Below, in pieces: positions 9,478 through 18,952 of a DNA stretch of 42,038 nucleotides (positions within the stretch are counted from its first letter, which is position 1; each line of letters starts with the position of its first letter). Under the pieces are notes generated by a model that made no database searches, had not been told where the DNA came from, and worked only from the letters and a program-made list of their open reading frames with translations. The position numbers were made by a program, and so were the translations under genes. Origin of the DNA: an uncultured Bacteroidota bacterium (lineage in GTDB: Bacteria; Bacteroidota; Bacteroidia; Chitinophagales; UBA8649); contig CAKZQD010000016.1 in the NCBI GenBank assembly GCA_937139485.1, forward strand, positions 1-42,038, read 5' to 3'.

Positions 9478-9699
9478 ATGGATTGGTTTTCGATTATACT
9501 AGGAATTTTAGCAACAGGTTTTGGTTTATACACATTAAATTCACGTAGACAAAAAGATTATTCATCTGCAAGGCTCAATGCTATGAAATCTATGTTTGGC
9601 GAAAACGCTGGAGACAAAGTACACTTTATTGCTTACGGAATAATTCCTTTAGTAATAGGTGTAATGATGTTTCTAAAGGCTTTTGGAATTAGTTTGTAA
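9478..9699 (+). CDS. small two-TM membrane protein, possibly Imm17-like
   Basis: MDWFSIILGILATGFGLYTLNSRRQ...LNAMKSMFGENAGDKVHFIAYGIIPLVIGVMMF; Imm17-family resemblance is from memory. Confidence 0.7.
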   Translation: MDWFSIILGILATGFGLYTLNSRRQKDYSSARLNAMKSMFGENAGDKVHFIAYGIIPLVIGVMMFLKAFGISL

Positions 9700-9727
9700 A
9701 AAAATAAAATATTCATAATATTATTAT

Positions 9728-10066
9728 ATGAAATGGTTTTTTATTGCCCTAACTTTACTTATTATTCCTATTTCATTAATTATTATTATTAATGAAACGA
9801 GCCAATTTAACTCTTCAAAACAATGCTCTTGGCAATGCCATAATAACACTTTTAACTGTAAAGAAAATCACACCAAACTTCTTAAACCTTATATAAATAA
9901 GATTGACATTATCTACAATTTTATAATTCAATCTCTTACAAACACAGGTAATTATAAACAAGCAAATATTTTATATTTAGTAATAATTTGGCCTATTATT
10001 ATGCTTGGTTTAAGCCTTGGAAACATATTTTTATTTCAAAAATTGAGAAATGGAACAAATTATTAA
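9728..10066 (+). CDS. small two-TM membrane protein with Cys-containing loop
   Basis: 112 aa; SSKQCSWQCHNNTFNC loop; YKQANILYLVIIWPIIMLGLSLGNIFLF. Confidence 0.65.
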   Translation: MKWFFIALTLLIIPISLIIIINETSQFNSSKQCSWQCHNNTFNCKENHTKLLKPYINKIDIIYNFIIQSLTNTGNYKQANILYLVIIWPIIMLGLSLGNIFLFQKLRNGTNY

Positions 10067-10244
10067 TTTTTTTTACCAATATTGTACAGATTTTGTAGTA
10101 AATTTAGCTAACTTACTCCATCTTTCTTATTACGAAATTAATGCTTTCATCTTTGTTTTTATTTGGCCAACATTCACGATATTTCTTATTCTCATTTTTT
10201 GCTTTCAATTATTAATAATACTAAAAAAAACAAAATTTACATAA
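10050..10244 (+). CDS. small membrane protein overlapping the preceding gene
   Basis: 64 aa; SYYEINAFIFVFIWPTFTIFLILIF; overlaps upstream ORF by 17 bp. Confidence 0.6.
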   Translation: MEQIINFFYQYCTDFVVNLANLLHLSYYEINAFIFVFIWPTFTIFLILIFCFQLLIILKKTKFT

Positions 10245-10247
10245 GTT

Positions 10248-10255
10248 TATCTTTG
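10248..10255 (+). promoter_or_regulatory. Bacteroidota -7 promoter element candidate for the helicase gene
   Basis: TATCTTTG (TAnnTTTG), 23 bp upstream of ATG 10279. Confidence 0.5.
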
Positions 10256-10278
10256 CGCTTTTCAACTAAAAACACACT

Positions 10279-11415
10279 ATGTCATTTTTAAAACTAGGCT
10301 TATCTAAAGAACTTGCAAATCAGGTTTCTAAACAAAATTATAAAAAACCAACTCCTGTACAAAATGAAGCCATTCCAAATATTTTATTAGGAATAGACCT
10401 ACTTGCAGTAGCAAAAACAGGTTCTGGTAAAACGGCAGCTTTTGTGCTACCATTACTTCAACTTTTAGAAAAACCGAAAAAGAAAAAAACACGTTTTATA
10501 AGAAGTTTAATTCTTTCGCCAACAAGAGAACTTGCTGAACAATTGAAAGGTGTAATAGAACAATTTACCGATAACTTAGCTTACAAAATAAACACAATGG
10601 CAGTTTATGGTGGTGTATCTATAAACCCTCAGATGCAAAAATTGTCTAATGTAGATATTCTGGTTGCTACACCAGGAAGATTGCTCGATTTATTAGAGCA
10701 AAATGCAGTTCATTTATCTGAAACTGAAGTTTTAATTTTAGACGAAGCAGATAAAATGCTCAACAAAGCTTTTGAAGAAGAAATGGGCAAAATATTATCT
10801 TTTTTACCAAAAAAACGTCAAAATTTACTTTTTTCGGCAACTTTTAGTGAAAAAATAGAAAAAATATCTTCGACCATACTGTCTAAACCTACTGTTGTTA
10901 GAATAAAAGAAGAAGAAAATAACATTGATTTAATAACGCAAAAAGCCTATTTAGTAAAAGCCGAAAACAAAGGCCCATTTTTAAGAAAATTGATAAATGA
11001 AAATGATTTTAAACAGATATTAATTTTTGTTTCTTCTACCAGAACAGCAGACAATTTAGTACAAAAACTAAACAAAAACGGAATTTCGAGTCACGCTATT
11101 CATAGCAAAAAATCTCAAGCAGCTAGAACAGAAGCCTTGAGAAGATTTAAACAAGGAAATATCAATGTTTTGGTTGCTACAGATTTACTAGCCAGAGGAA
11201 TCGACATAGATTTTTTGCCTTGCGTAATAAATTATGAACTGCCCAGATCGCCAAAAGATTATGTACACAGAATAGGAAGAACTGGTAGAGCAGAAAACGC
11301 TGGAAAAGCAATTAGTTTAATAACAAAAGATGATGCACATCATTTTAAAATTATACAGAAAAAGATGAAAAAGCAAGTTGAAACTGTAAAAGTAGAACAA
11401 AAGCCTAAGCAATAA
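10279..11415 (+). CDS. DEAD/DEAH-box ATP-dependent RNA helicase
   Basis: KPTPVQNEAIP, AVAKTGSGKTAAF, PTRELAEQ, VATPGRLLDL, LDEADKML, SATFS, HRIGRTGRAENAG. Confidence 0.96.
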   Translation: MSFLKLGLSKELANQVSKQNYKKPTPVQNEAIPNILLGIDLLAVAKTGSGKTAAFVLPLLQLLEKPKKKKTRFIRSLILSPTRELAEQLKGVIEQFTDNLAYKINTMAVYGGVSINPQMQKLSNVDILVATPGRLLDLLEQNAVHLSETEVLILDEADKMLNKAFEEEMGKILSFLPKKRQNLLFSATFSEKIEKISSTILSKPTVVRIKEEENNIDLITQKAYLVKAENKGPFLRKLINENDFKQILIFVSSTRTADNLVQKLNKNGISSHAIHSKKSQAARTEALRRFKQGNINVLVATDLLARGIDIDFLPCVINYELPRSPKDYVHRIGRTGRAENAGKAISLITKDDAHHFKIIQKKMKKQVETVKVEQKPKQ

Positions 11416-12097
11416 ACTTATAGCCTACACCTCTTACAGAATGAAAATGTTGTGGCTTTTTTGGATTTTCTTCAAAATATTTTCTAAACGAAAGTATAAA
11501 ATTATCGATAGTTCTTGTAGAAGGAAATACATCATAACCCCAAACATATTGCAATATCTGCTGTCTAGAAACAACTTCATTTTTTCTATCAATTAAAAGT
11601 TTTAATAATTTCAATTCTTTACTTGTAAGACTTATTTCACCTTTCAATGTTTGAGCAGTAAAAGTGTTAAAATTTACACGATTCTCACCAAAATTATAAT
11701 CGCTAAATTCGTCAGCATCTTCATTACTTTTAAAACTTCTTTTTACTAATACTTTTACTCTAAGCAAAAGTTCTTCAAGATTAAAAGGCTTTGTTAAATA
11801 ATCATCTGCGCCAACTTTCAGTCCGTTTATTTTATCTTTTGAAGTGTCTTTTGCTGTTAAAAATAAGATTGGCGTTTCGGTATCAGAAAGTCTTATTTTT
11901 TCACAAACTTCAAAACCATTTACTTCTGGCATCATTACATCTAATATTGCTAAGGTAAATCTTTGCTCACCAAAAACTTTTAAGGCTGCTGCACCATTTT
12001 CAACAGCTTCTACTTCATATCCTTCTAGTTCTAAGTTTAATGTGATTCCTTCTCTTAAACTTTTTTCGTCTTCTGCTAATAATATTCGTGCCTTCAT
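11405..12097 (-). CDS. OmpR-family response regulator
   Basis: Receiver ILLAEDEKSLREGI...LAILDVMMPEVNGFEVCEKIR...FLTAKD...GADDYLTKPFNLEELLLRV plus winged-helix SLTSKELKLLKLLIDRKNEVVSRQQILQYVWGYDVFPSTRTIDNFI. Confidence 0.96.
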   Translation of the reverse strand: MKARILLAEDEKSLREGITLNLELEGYEVEAVENGAAALKVFGEQRFTLAILDVMMPEVNGFEVCEKIRLSDTETPILFLTAKDTSKDKINGLKVGADDYLTKPFNLEELLLRVKVLVKRSFKSNEDADEFSDYNFGENRVNFNTFTAQTLKGEISLTSKELKLLKLLIDRKNEVVSRQQILQYVWGYDVFPSTRTIDNFILSFRKYFEENPKKPQHFHSVRGVGYKFIA

Positions 12098-12176
12098 ACT
12101 TAGGGTTTTTTAGGTGTTAAATGTAATTTATAGACTAAAGGTTATTAAAAAATCTTAAAATTTAGTCATTGAAATG

Positions 12177-13091
12177 TCAAACTTGAAAATTGATACTAAA
12201 AATAGAACCTACAGGAGCATTGTCATAAATTTCTATATTACCCTTGTGAAATTTAACTAATTCATTTACAATATACAATCCTAAGCCTGTTCCTTTTGTT
12301 GCTCTAACTTCTTCATTTCCAACTCTATAAAACTTATCAAACACTTTTAGTTTTTCTTCTTCCGCTATTCCTAAACCTACATCTTTTACCGTCATTAATA
12401 TATTTTCTTCAAAATAAGTCAATGAAAAATATACTGGACTGTTTTCTGGAGAATATTTTATAGCGTTTTCTAGTAGGTTTATTATTATGGAAGTAAAACC
12501 AGATTTGTCTGCTTCTAAAATAATATTTTCATCTATTTCTGCTATTATTTTATTTGTTGAAGCAGTTCTACAACGCTCTACAATTTGCTTACTTAGATCA
12601 CTTATATTTAATTTTTGCTTAGAAAAACCATAAGCGTCATTATCTATTTTTGCAGCTAAAAGCACATTTTCTACTAGGTTCTGGAGTCTATCTACTTCAT
12701 ATAAAGAATTTGTAATTAGTTTGTCTTTTATTTCTGGTTTTAGTTCATGTTTTTTTAATGTTTCAGACATTAGCTTTATAGAAGAAAGTGGCGATTTTAG
12801 TTCGTGAGTAATCGAAAGTATAAAATTTTGTTGTTGCCTAGAAAAATTTATTTCTTGTTCTACAGATTTTTTTACTCTAAAAACCAAAATAACGAGTAAC
12901 AAAGTAAAAACAAGCCCTTCAGTAATAATCATTATTTTTTCTCGTTCGTACTTTTTATTTAAAGTCAAAAAAGCCTCAGAAGTTTTATATGCTTCTGATA
13001 CATTATTAAGTTCGTGAATTTTTATTTCGTTAGAAAAATTTATTTTCGTTTTTTTATACAGAAGAAAAGTCCACCAAAAAAGGAAAGACAA
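12177..13091 (-). CDS. sensor histidine kinase (5' end uncertain)
   Basis: H-box SITHELKSPLSSIKLMSE, N-box IIINLLENAIKYSP, G-box GTGLGLYIVNELV. The reading frame continues upstream of the annotated TTG as NSNKKYIFFYITLIYVL, completing a TM helix. Confidence 0.9.
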   Translation of the reverse strand: MSFLFWWTFLLYKKTKINFSNEIKIHELNNVSEAYKTSEAFLTLNKKYEREKIMIITEGLVFTLLLVILVFRVKKSVEQEINFSRQQQNFILSITHELKSPLSSIKLMSETLKKHELKPEIKDKLITNSLYEVDRLQNLVENVLLAAKIDNDAYGFSKQKLNISDLSKQIVERCRTASTNKIIAEIDENIILEADKSGFTSIIINLLENAIKYSPENSPVYFSLTYFEENILMTVKDVGLGIAEEEKLKVFDKFYRVGNEEVRATKGTGLGLYIVNELVKFHKGNIEIYDNAPVGSIFSINFQV

Positions 13092-13147
13092 TACGTAAAT
13101 AAGCGTAATGTAAAAAAAGATATATTTTTTGTTGCTATTGATATTTT

Positions 13148-16100
13148 TTAATTTATTATTTCTACAAATTTAGGCAATTTAACGTAAAAACTGGTACCGC
13201 TTTTATACTCAGATTCGAACCAAATATCGCCATCTACGTTTTCTATAATTTGTTTAGATATTGCAAGTCCCAATCCTGTTCCCGAAGATTTTGTAGTAAA
13301 GTTTGGTACAAATACTTTATGTTTTTCTTCATTGGTAATTCCTATTCCATTATCTGTAATACAAACTAAATAGTCTGCATTTTCTTTAGTTAATTTTACT
13401 GTAATAACTCTAATTTCATTTTCATCAGTTGCCTGAATAGCATTTTTTATTAAGTTGTTAAACACCGAAATCATTTGATTTTTATCTGCAAGAATAATAG
13501 CATTTTCAAAAGCATATTCTTTTACTAAATTAATTTTATCGTGCTTAAATAAATCTGCAGCAGAATTAATTACTTCTACCAAATCTATTGCTACTTTGTC
13601 TCCTTTGGGCATTTTCGCAAAGGAAGAAAAAGCCGTTGCTATTGCAGAAAGATTATCAATTTGCTCTATAAGTGTTTTAGAAACTTTTACTGCCAAATTT
13701 GCTCCTTTTTCTTTATCGTCTTTAAGTACATTTTGCAGATATTGAATGCTCAATTTCATTGGTGTTAGAGGATTTTTAATCTCGTGAGCTATTTGCTTTG
13801 CCATTTCTCTCCAAGCACTATCTCTTTCAGATTTTGCCAGTAATTTTGCATTTTGCTCTAATTGTAAAATCATTCTATTGTACTCTTTCACCAATGCTCC
13901 TATTTCATCATCTTGCTTCCAATTTATAGTTTCGTTTTTTTGAGTAAGCTTTATATCTTTTAGTTTATTACTAATTACTTTTAGTGGGTTTGTTATAGAA
14001 TTTGATATAAAAAAAGCTACAATACTCGCTATAAGTAGTAATAAAACATACACATTTATAAGCGAAATCATAAAATTAGAAATGTCTTGATTTAAGTTTT
14101 TTTCTTTTGCAAAGTATGGTACATTTAAAAAAGCCATACTTTTGCCTTGCTTATCTAAAATTGGTAAATAAGAAGATAAATATTGTAAATTTCCTATGTT
14201 TTCTTCTTGAACCAATAAAGATTTCTGTTCATTATTGAGTAAAACATAAGCCTCTGGATTTATAATATTAGAAAGTAAACCACTAGAAAAAATACCATCT
14301 TGAGAACTTTTTAAAAGTTGCCCTTCGGTATTAAATATATTCAAATCCATTTTATGAATATCTGAAATTTCTAAAATATCGGTATTTACACTATTCAATA
14401 AATAGTTATAAAAACGCTCAGAAGTATTTAATTTATTTTTTTCTATAAGGTGTTTTAATGAAATTCCAATAGACTTTTGTTTTCTAATTAATCTTTTTTT
14501 ATGATAAGAATTATATTGTTCAGAAAAATAACTTACGGTGGCTAAACCAATTCCAAAAAACGATAATAACACTAGCGATAGCATTGCTATTGCAATACGT
14601 TTTCTAAAAGAAAAATTGAAAATATTTTTATTTAGCTTTGAAGTTAAACGGAAATAAATTAAAACAAAAAAGAAACCTAATATCAAATAAAAGACCAACA
14701 CAAAAGAAAAAACAGAAATCATATCAAATAAAGTTTCTTTTTTACTTGAAATAATTATTTTTTTGTGTGCATCTATAGTATAAACTGTATGTTCGTATCC
14801 ATCTTTAAAATACGCTGTTTCTTTAAGGTTTTCGATGTTAGACACATAAGCAAACTCATCGCTTTGACTCATTAAATTATTGTCTATATAAACAGCATAT
14901 TCAAAATCTTCATTGTATTGTTTTATTAAATCATTTTTTCCTTCTAATAATAATTCTGGATATACATTGCCAATATCGTAGGTTTTAGGAGATATTTTTA
15001 TAGCTAAAGTTCCTACAATCTTCTTTTCATCAATTATTTGTAGCAAAGACAAATATGAAGATTGATAAGTTTTTGCTTTTATAAAAATTAAATTTTCGTT
15101 GAGTGTACTTTCTCCATATTTGTTTATTATGGTGTAATAGTCTTCTAAAGTTTCACTACTTTTTGTTTTTATTGCTTTTCCTTCTACATTAAATGGTGTT
15201 ATAGCAACATTAAATTTGCTGTAATAACCTCCAAAATAAAGAAAATTCATTCTCTTATAAACATCTGAGTAAGAGATCATTGGATATTTAAAAAACTTTT
15301 TTATTAAAGCATCTCCTTGAATTTTAGAAGCTATTTTATCAAAATAATCTTCTGCTGTTACATCTCTTTGTCTCGATTTTTTTGAAGCCAAAGTTTGCTT
15401 TATGCTCATTTGTTTCTGAACAGAAAATTCTCTTATTAAACTAGAAACCTGTATTACTGCAAAAAATAAAGTCAGTAAAATAATTATTACTGTTCGGTTA
15501 CTTTTACTTTGTTTAAAATTAAAAAACACAAGTAAACTGTAAAGCAAAAACAAAAAACTTGCTCCTATTGAAAGAATTTCAAAATTAAAATAATAAAGTA
15601 ATAAACCAACAATTACAGATTGAAAGACTACAATTGCAATTTTAAAATTATTGTTTTTTATCGTAAATAAATATGATAAATGTATTAATAAGAAAATTAA
15701 ACTCACCAGCAAGCCAACTATTAAACCAAAAATAGCGTACGCATTAAAAAGGCTTAAATTTTTAGGACCAAAATTTATAACAGAATCTAAAACTAATTTT
15801 TTTAAAGTAATACTAGAAAAAACGTATAAAAAAATCGAAAAAATAGCCAACACAAAAGGAATAAGCTTTGTAAATGGCTTACTACTACGCATTAAGTTTA
15901 TAAATATATAATAAACAACTCCTAAAAAATATAATGAAAAAATAAATAGAAAACCAAGAGAATTTAAAAACTTACTACCATAGAGCATAGGACTAAAAAG
16001 TACTAATTTATTAAATTCAAAAGGAATAAAATAGCATAATAAATAGAGTAAAAAACCTAGAAAAAACAAACAAACTACACCTAAATAATGTTTATTTTTT

Positions 16101-16789
16101 TTGCTAAAAAACTTCACTAATTCTACACAGAGAAAAAAGTAAAAAAACAAGACTAAAATACTGATAGTAAGTTTTGTCTTACTAATATTTTTTTGATCTT
16201 CAGTATTGTGTTGAATTCTAAAAATTGTATTTCCATTAGGATCCAATATTTGCTCACCTTTTTCTAAAGCAATTGGCATAATTACATCTGCATCTTGAAA
16301 TTGAAATTGCTTAGAAAAACTGTTTGATAAATATTTATTTACGAAATTGTAACTATAGCGCAATAAACTAAGCGCAACATATTCTCTATCTCCTTTGGTT
16401 TTTTTTAATGCAATGTAGTAGCCATTATTTAAACTTATTTGCTTAGCTGTATCATTTAAACTTGCAATATTTAAATCTGGTATTGCTTTATTTTCATTCC
16501 AAAAAACAAGTTCTCCTTTTTCATATACAAATAAATCGAAGGGTAAATCTTCTTCAATAGTTTTAAATTCTTCTATTGATACATTATTAATGTTTAAATT
16601 TTCATTATTGCTTACATTTTCTAAACTAGAATAGATTTTTTCAATTTCGGCTTCGGCGTGTATTTTTACTTCTTTAAAATTTATCGTATCTGAAAAAAAA
16701 TAAATGTAAAGTGTGCCAAGTACTACCAGTACAAAAAGTAAGAAATGTAATATTTGCTTTTTATTCAAAAGTGCTAGAATTAATTGCAA
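13148..16789 (-). CDS. large NtrY-like membrane sensor histidine kinase (HAMP + HisKA/HATPase)
   Basis: Multiple TM helices; HAMP-like SITNPLKVISNKLKDIKLTQ; MAKQIAHEIKNPLTPMKLSIQYLQ; NLIKNAIQATDENE; GTGLGLAISKQIIENVDGDIWFES. Start is TTG (16789 or a later in-frame TTG). Confidence 0.92.
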   Translation of the reverse strand: MQLILALLNKKQILHFLLFVLVVLGTLYIYFFSDTINFKEVKIHAEAEIEKIYSSLENVSNNENLNINNVSIEEFKTIEEDLPFDLFVYEKGELVFWNENKAIPDLNIASLNDTAKQISLNNGYYIALKKTKGDREYVALSLLRYSYNFVNKYLSNSFSKQFQFQDADVIMPIALEKGEQILDPNGNTIFRIQHNTEDQKNISKTKLTISILVLFFYFFLCVELVKFFSKKNKHYLGVVCLFFLGFLLYLLCYFIPFEFNKLVLFSPMLYGSKFLNSLGFLFIFSLYFLGVVYYIFINLMRSSKPFTKLIPFVLAIFSIFLYVFSSITLKKLVLDSVINFGPKNLSLFNAYAIFGLIVGLLVSLIFLLIHLSYLFTIKNNNFKIAIVVFQSVIVGLLLYYFNFEILSIGASFLFLLYSLLVFFNFKQSKSNRTVIIILLTLFFAVIQVSSLIREFSVQKQMSIKQTLASKKSRQRDVTAEDYFDKIASKIQGDALIKKFFKYPMISYSDVYKRMNFLYFGGYYSKFNVAITPFNVEGKAIKTKSSETLEDYYTIINKYGESTLNENLIFIKAKTYQSSYLSLLQIIDEKKIVGTLAIKISPKTYDIGNVYPELLLEGKNDLIKQYNEDFEYAVYIDNNLMSQSDEFAYVSNIENLKETAYFKDGYEHTVYTIDAHKKIIISSKKETLFDMISVFSFVLVFYLILGFFFVLIYFRLTSKLNKNIFNFSFRKRIAIAMLSLVLLSFFGIGLATVSYFSEQYNSYHKKRLIRKQKSIGISLKHLIEKNKLNTSERFYNYLLNSVNTDILEISDIHKMDLNIFNTEGQLLKSSQDGIFSSGLLSNIINPEAYVLLNNEQKSLLVQEENIGNLQYLSSYLPILDKQGKSMAFLNVPYFAKEKNLNQDISNFMISLINVYVLLLLIASIVAFFISNSITNPLKVISNKLKDIKLTQKNETINWKQDDEIGALVKEYNRMILQLEQNAKLLAKSERDSAWREMAKQIAHEIKNPLTPMKLSIQYLQNVLKDDKEKGANLAVKVSKTLIEQIDNLSAIATAFSSFAKMPKGDKVAIDLVEVINSAADLFKHDKINLVKEYAFENAIILADKNQMISVFNNLIKNAIQATDENEIRVITVKLTKENADYLVCITDNGIGITNEEKHKVFVPNFTTKSSGTGLGLAISKQIIENVDGDIWFESEYKSGTSFYVKLPKFVEIIN

Positions 16790-17298
16790 TTAATATAAAT
16801 AGTATCGGAAAAAATTTCATTAGATAAGTTTTGAGTTAAATCTCTTACTACTATTTTATAAACTAAAGTGTCAGTAGTACAACTTGTACAAGCACCTAAC
16901 TTACAGAATATTGGTGGTGTTTTTAAAATTAACTCACCAGAAACTGCTTTTATTTTACCGTTTGGTTCAAAATTTGGAAGATTTGTAAGCGCAAAACAAC
17001 TATCTCGCATATCTATTAAAAATGCACCATAATAAGGATCTTTAAAACAAGTAGTATCTGAATCAAAATCACAAACATTTATTCCACAGTTTGCACTTAT
17101 TCCTGCATCTTTTCCCAAATTACCATCTCCATCTTCAAAACTTAATACTAAACTTAGCGTATCTCCAACATTTACTTGATTTTTAGATAAATATAAAAAT
17201 TCAATTTTTGGTTCTGGCGGAAAATCTGGTTTTGTAGTACAAGCTAAAAATGTACAAACAATTGCAAAAAAGAAAAAATAAAATTTAGTGTTATTCAT
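16780..17298 (-). CDS. Cys-rich predicted lipoprotein
   Basis: Signal/lipobox FAIVCTFLACTTKP; secreted region with many Cys. 3' end overlaps the kinase start. Confidence 0.75.
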   Translation of the reverse strand: MNNTKFYFFFFAIVCTFLACTTKPDFPPEPKIEFLYLSKNQVNVGDTLSLVLSFEDGDGNLGKDAGISANCGINVCDFDSDTTCFKDPYYGAFLIDMRDSCFALTNLPNFEPNGKIKAVSGELILKTPPIFCKLGACTSCTTDTLVYKIVVRDLTQNLSNEIFSDTIYINCN

Positions 17299-17342
17299 AA
17301 TAATAGTCTACAAAACTTAAAACCTAAAAACATCAAAAGAAT

Positions 17343-17350
17343 TACCTTTG
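17343..17350 (+). promoter_or_regulatory. Bacteroidota -7 promoter element candidate
   Basis: TACCTTTG (TAnnTTTG) upstream of the LuxE-like gene; a second match TAATTTTG lies at 17386-17393. Confidence 0.4.
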
Positions 17351-17390
17351 CAAAGTTAATAATTTATACGCAATTAAAATTTAGATAATT

Positions 17391-18344
17391 TTGCTTCCAT
17401 TAAATAAAATAAATCATACCAATTTTGAAGAAGAGGCACTTAAAGTTTTTAAATTTCAAGCAGAAAATATAGCTGTATATAAAAACTATTTAAACACTTT
17501 AAAAGTGAAAATTGCAGATATTAAAACTATTACCGATATTCCTTTTTTACCAATTAGTTTTTTTAAAACACACAATATTGCTTTAAAAAATAAAACAGAT
17601 ATTACTTTTTTAAGCAGCGGTACTACTCAAAAAAATAGAAGTAAACATCATATAAATGATATTTCTATTTACGAAAAAAGTTTTACACTTGGCTTCAATC
17701 ATTTTTATGGAAACTATCAAGACTATTGCATTCAAGCCTTGCTACCATCGTATTTAGAAAACGAGCAGTCTTCGCTTATATATATGATAAACTATTTTAT
17801 TAAAAATTCTACTCATACGTCAAGTAGCTTTGTTACAGAAGCAGAATTAATAAATAATGCCGAAAAACTCAAAAATGAAAAAGTTTTGCTCATTGGTGTT
17901 AGTTATGCGCTTTTAGATTTAGCAGAAAAAACCAGCATAGATTTAGGCAATTATATTATTATGGAAACTGGTGGCATGAAAGGGCGAAGAAAAGAATGGA
18001 CTAGAGATGAATTGCACCAAGTTTATAATAAATCTTTTAAAACTAAAAAAATACATTCTGAATATGGAATGACAGAATTATTGTCTCAAGCATATTCTAA
18101 AGGCAATGGTATTTTTTATACACCACCTTGGATGAAAATTTTAACCAGACCTTTCAACGAACCATTTTCGCAACAACAATATGGGCAAACTGGAGTGCTA
18201 AAAGTTATAGATTTAGCAAATATAAATTCTTGCTCGTTTATAGAAACTGCAGATTTAGCAAAAGCTTATCCAAATAATAGTTTTGAAATACTTGGAAGAA
18301 TAGATTTTGAAGATATTAGAGGTTGTAATTTATTAATTTCTTAA
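17391..18344 (+). CDS. LuxE-like acyl-protein synthetase/acyltransferase
   Basis: IPFLPISFFKTHNI, FLSSGTTQKNRSKH, METGGMKGRRKEWTRDELH, HSEYGMTELLSQAYS, PPWMKIL. Start TTG uncertain. Confidence 0.82.
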   Translation: MLPLNKINHTNFEEEALKVFKFQAENIAVYKNYLNTLKVKIADIKTITDIPFLPISFFKTHNIALKNKTDITFLSSGTTQKNRSKHHINDISIYEKSFTLGFNHFYGNYQDYCIQALLPSYLENEQSSLIYMINYFIKNSTHTSSSFVTEAELINNAEKLKNEKVLLIGVSYALLDLAEKTSIDLGNYIIMETGGMKGRRKEWTRDELHQVYNKSFKTKKIHSEYGMTELLSQAYSKGNGIFYTPPWMKILTRPFNEPFSQQQYGQTGVLKVIDLANINSCSFIETADLAKAYPNNSFEILGRIDFEDIRGCNLLIS

Positions 18345-18952
18345 AAAATAACACCTAACTGAACATTTATTATTGGAATTATTGGAATATAGTTAGCAGG
18401 AGAATTAAAAACATGACGATAACCTAAACCAGATTTAAATTTAAAATATCCAATTTTTCTAATTGTTCTTTGAATTCCCCAAGTTGGTCCAATAACCAAA
18501 ATATTTAAAGTAGGATTAGAAACTTTTATATTGAAATGAGTGTGTAAACTCAAAAAATTACTTGAAAAATTAGTAGTTTTCTTGCCTCTTTTTGCTCTCT
18601 TTACAATATTGTAATTCCATTTAGGTTCGAAATGAATTTTTGGTTGCGGAAAAAAATAAAACTGAACAGACAATGGACCTGTATTAGCAGCATACGCAGA
18701 CATTCCTAATCTCCCGCTTATATCTAAACTAAACTTTTTAGCCAGCCTTATTTCAGTTCCAACTGATGGAAATAAAAAACTTAGTTTAAAAACTGCTGCT
18801 TTGTCTTCAGTTGTTGTTTTAAAATTCTTTTTTGATAAGCCTTCAAAAGAATATTCGTCATAATCTTCTTGAGCAGTTAACTGTACTGTACTAAAAAAAA
18901 TAAATAGTGTACAAAATAATAAGTTCGTTATTTTAATTTTGCTTGATTCCAT
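18341..18952 (-). CDS. hypothetical secreted/outer-membrane protein
   Basis: Signal-peptide-like N-terminus LLFCTLFIFFSTVQLTAQEDYDEY; beta-rich remainder. Confidence 0.65.
   Translation of the reverse strand: MESSKIKITNLLFCTLFIFFSTVQLTAQEDYDEYSFEGLSKKNFKTTTEDKAAVFKLSFLFPSVGTEIRLAKKFSLDISGRLGMSAYAANTGPLSVQFYFFPQPKIHFEPKWNYNIVKRAKRGKKTTNFSSNFLSLHTHFNIKVSNPTLNILVIGPTWGIQRTIRKIGYFKFKSGLGYRHVFNSPANYIPIIPIINVQLGVIF

Noticed and set aside
12113-12176. Possible small RNA between the two-component genes
   Set aside because: No hairpin, terminator or promoter element that I could support.
17391-18344. Bioluminescence operon
   Set aside because: No luxC, luxD, luxA or luxB homologues seen nearby; LuxE-like domain alone is insufficient.
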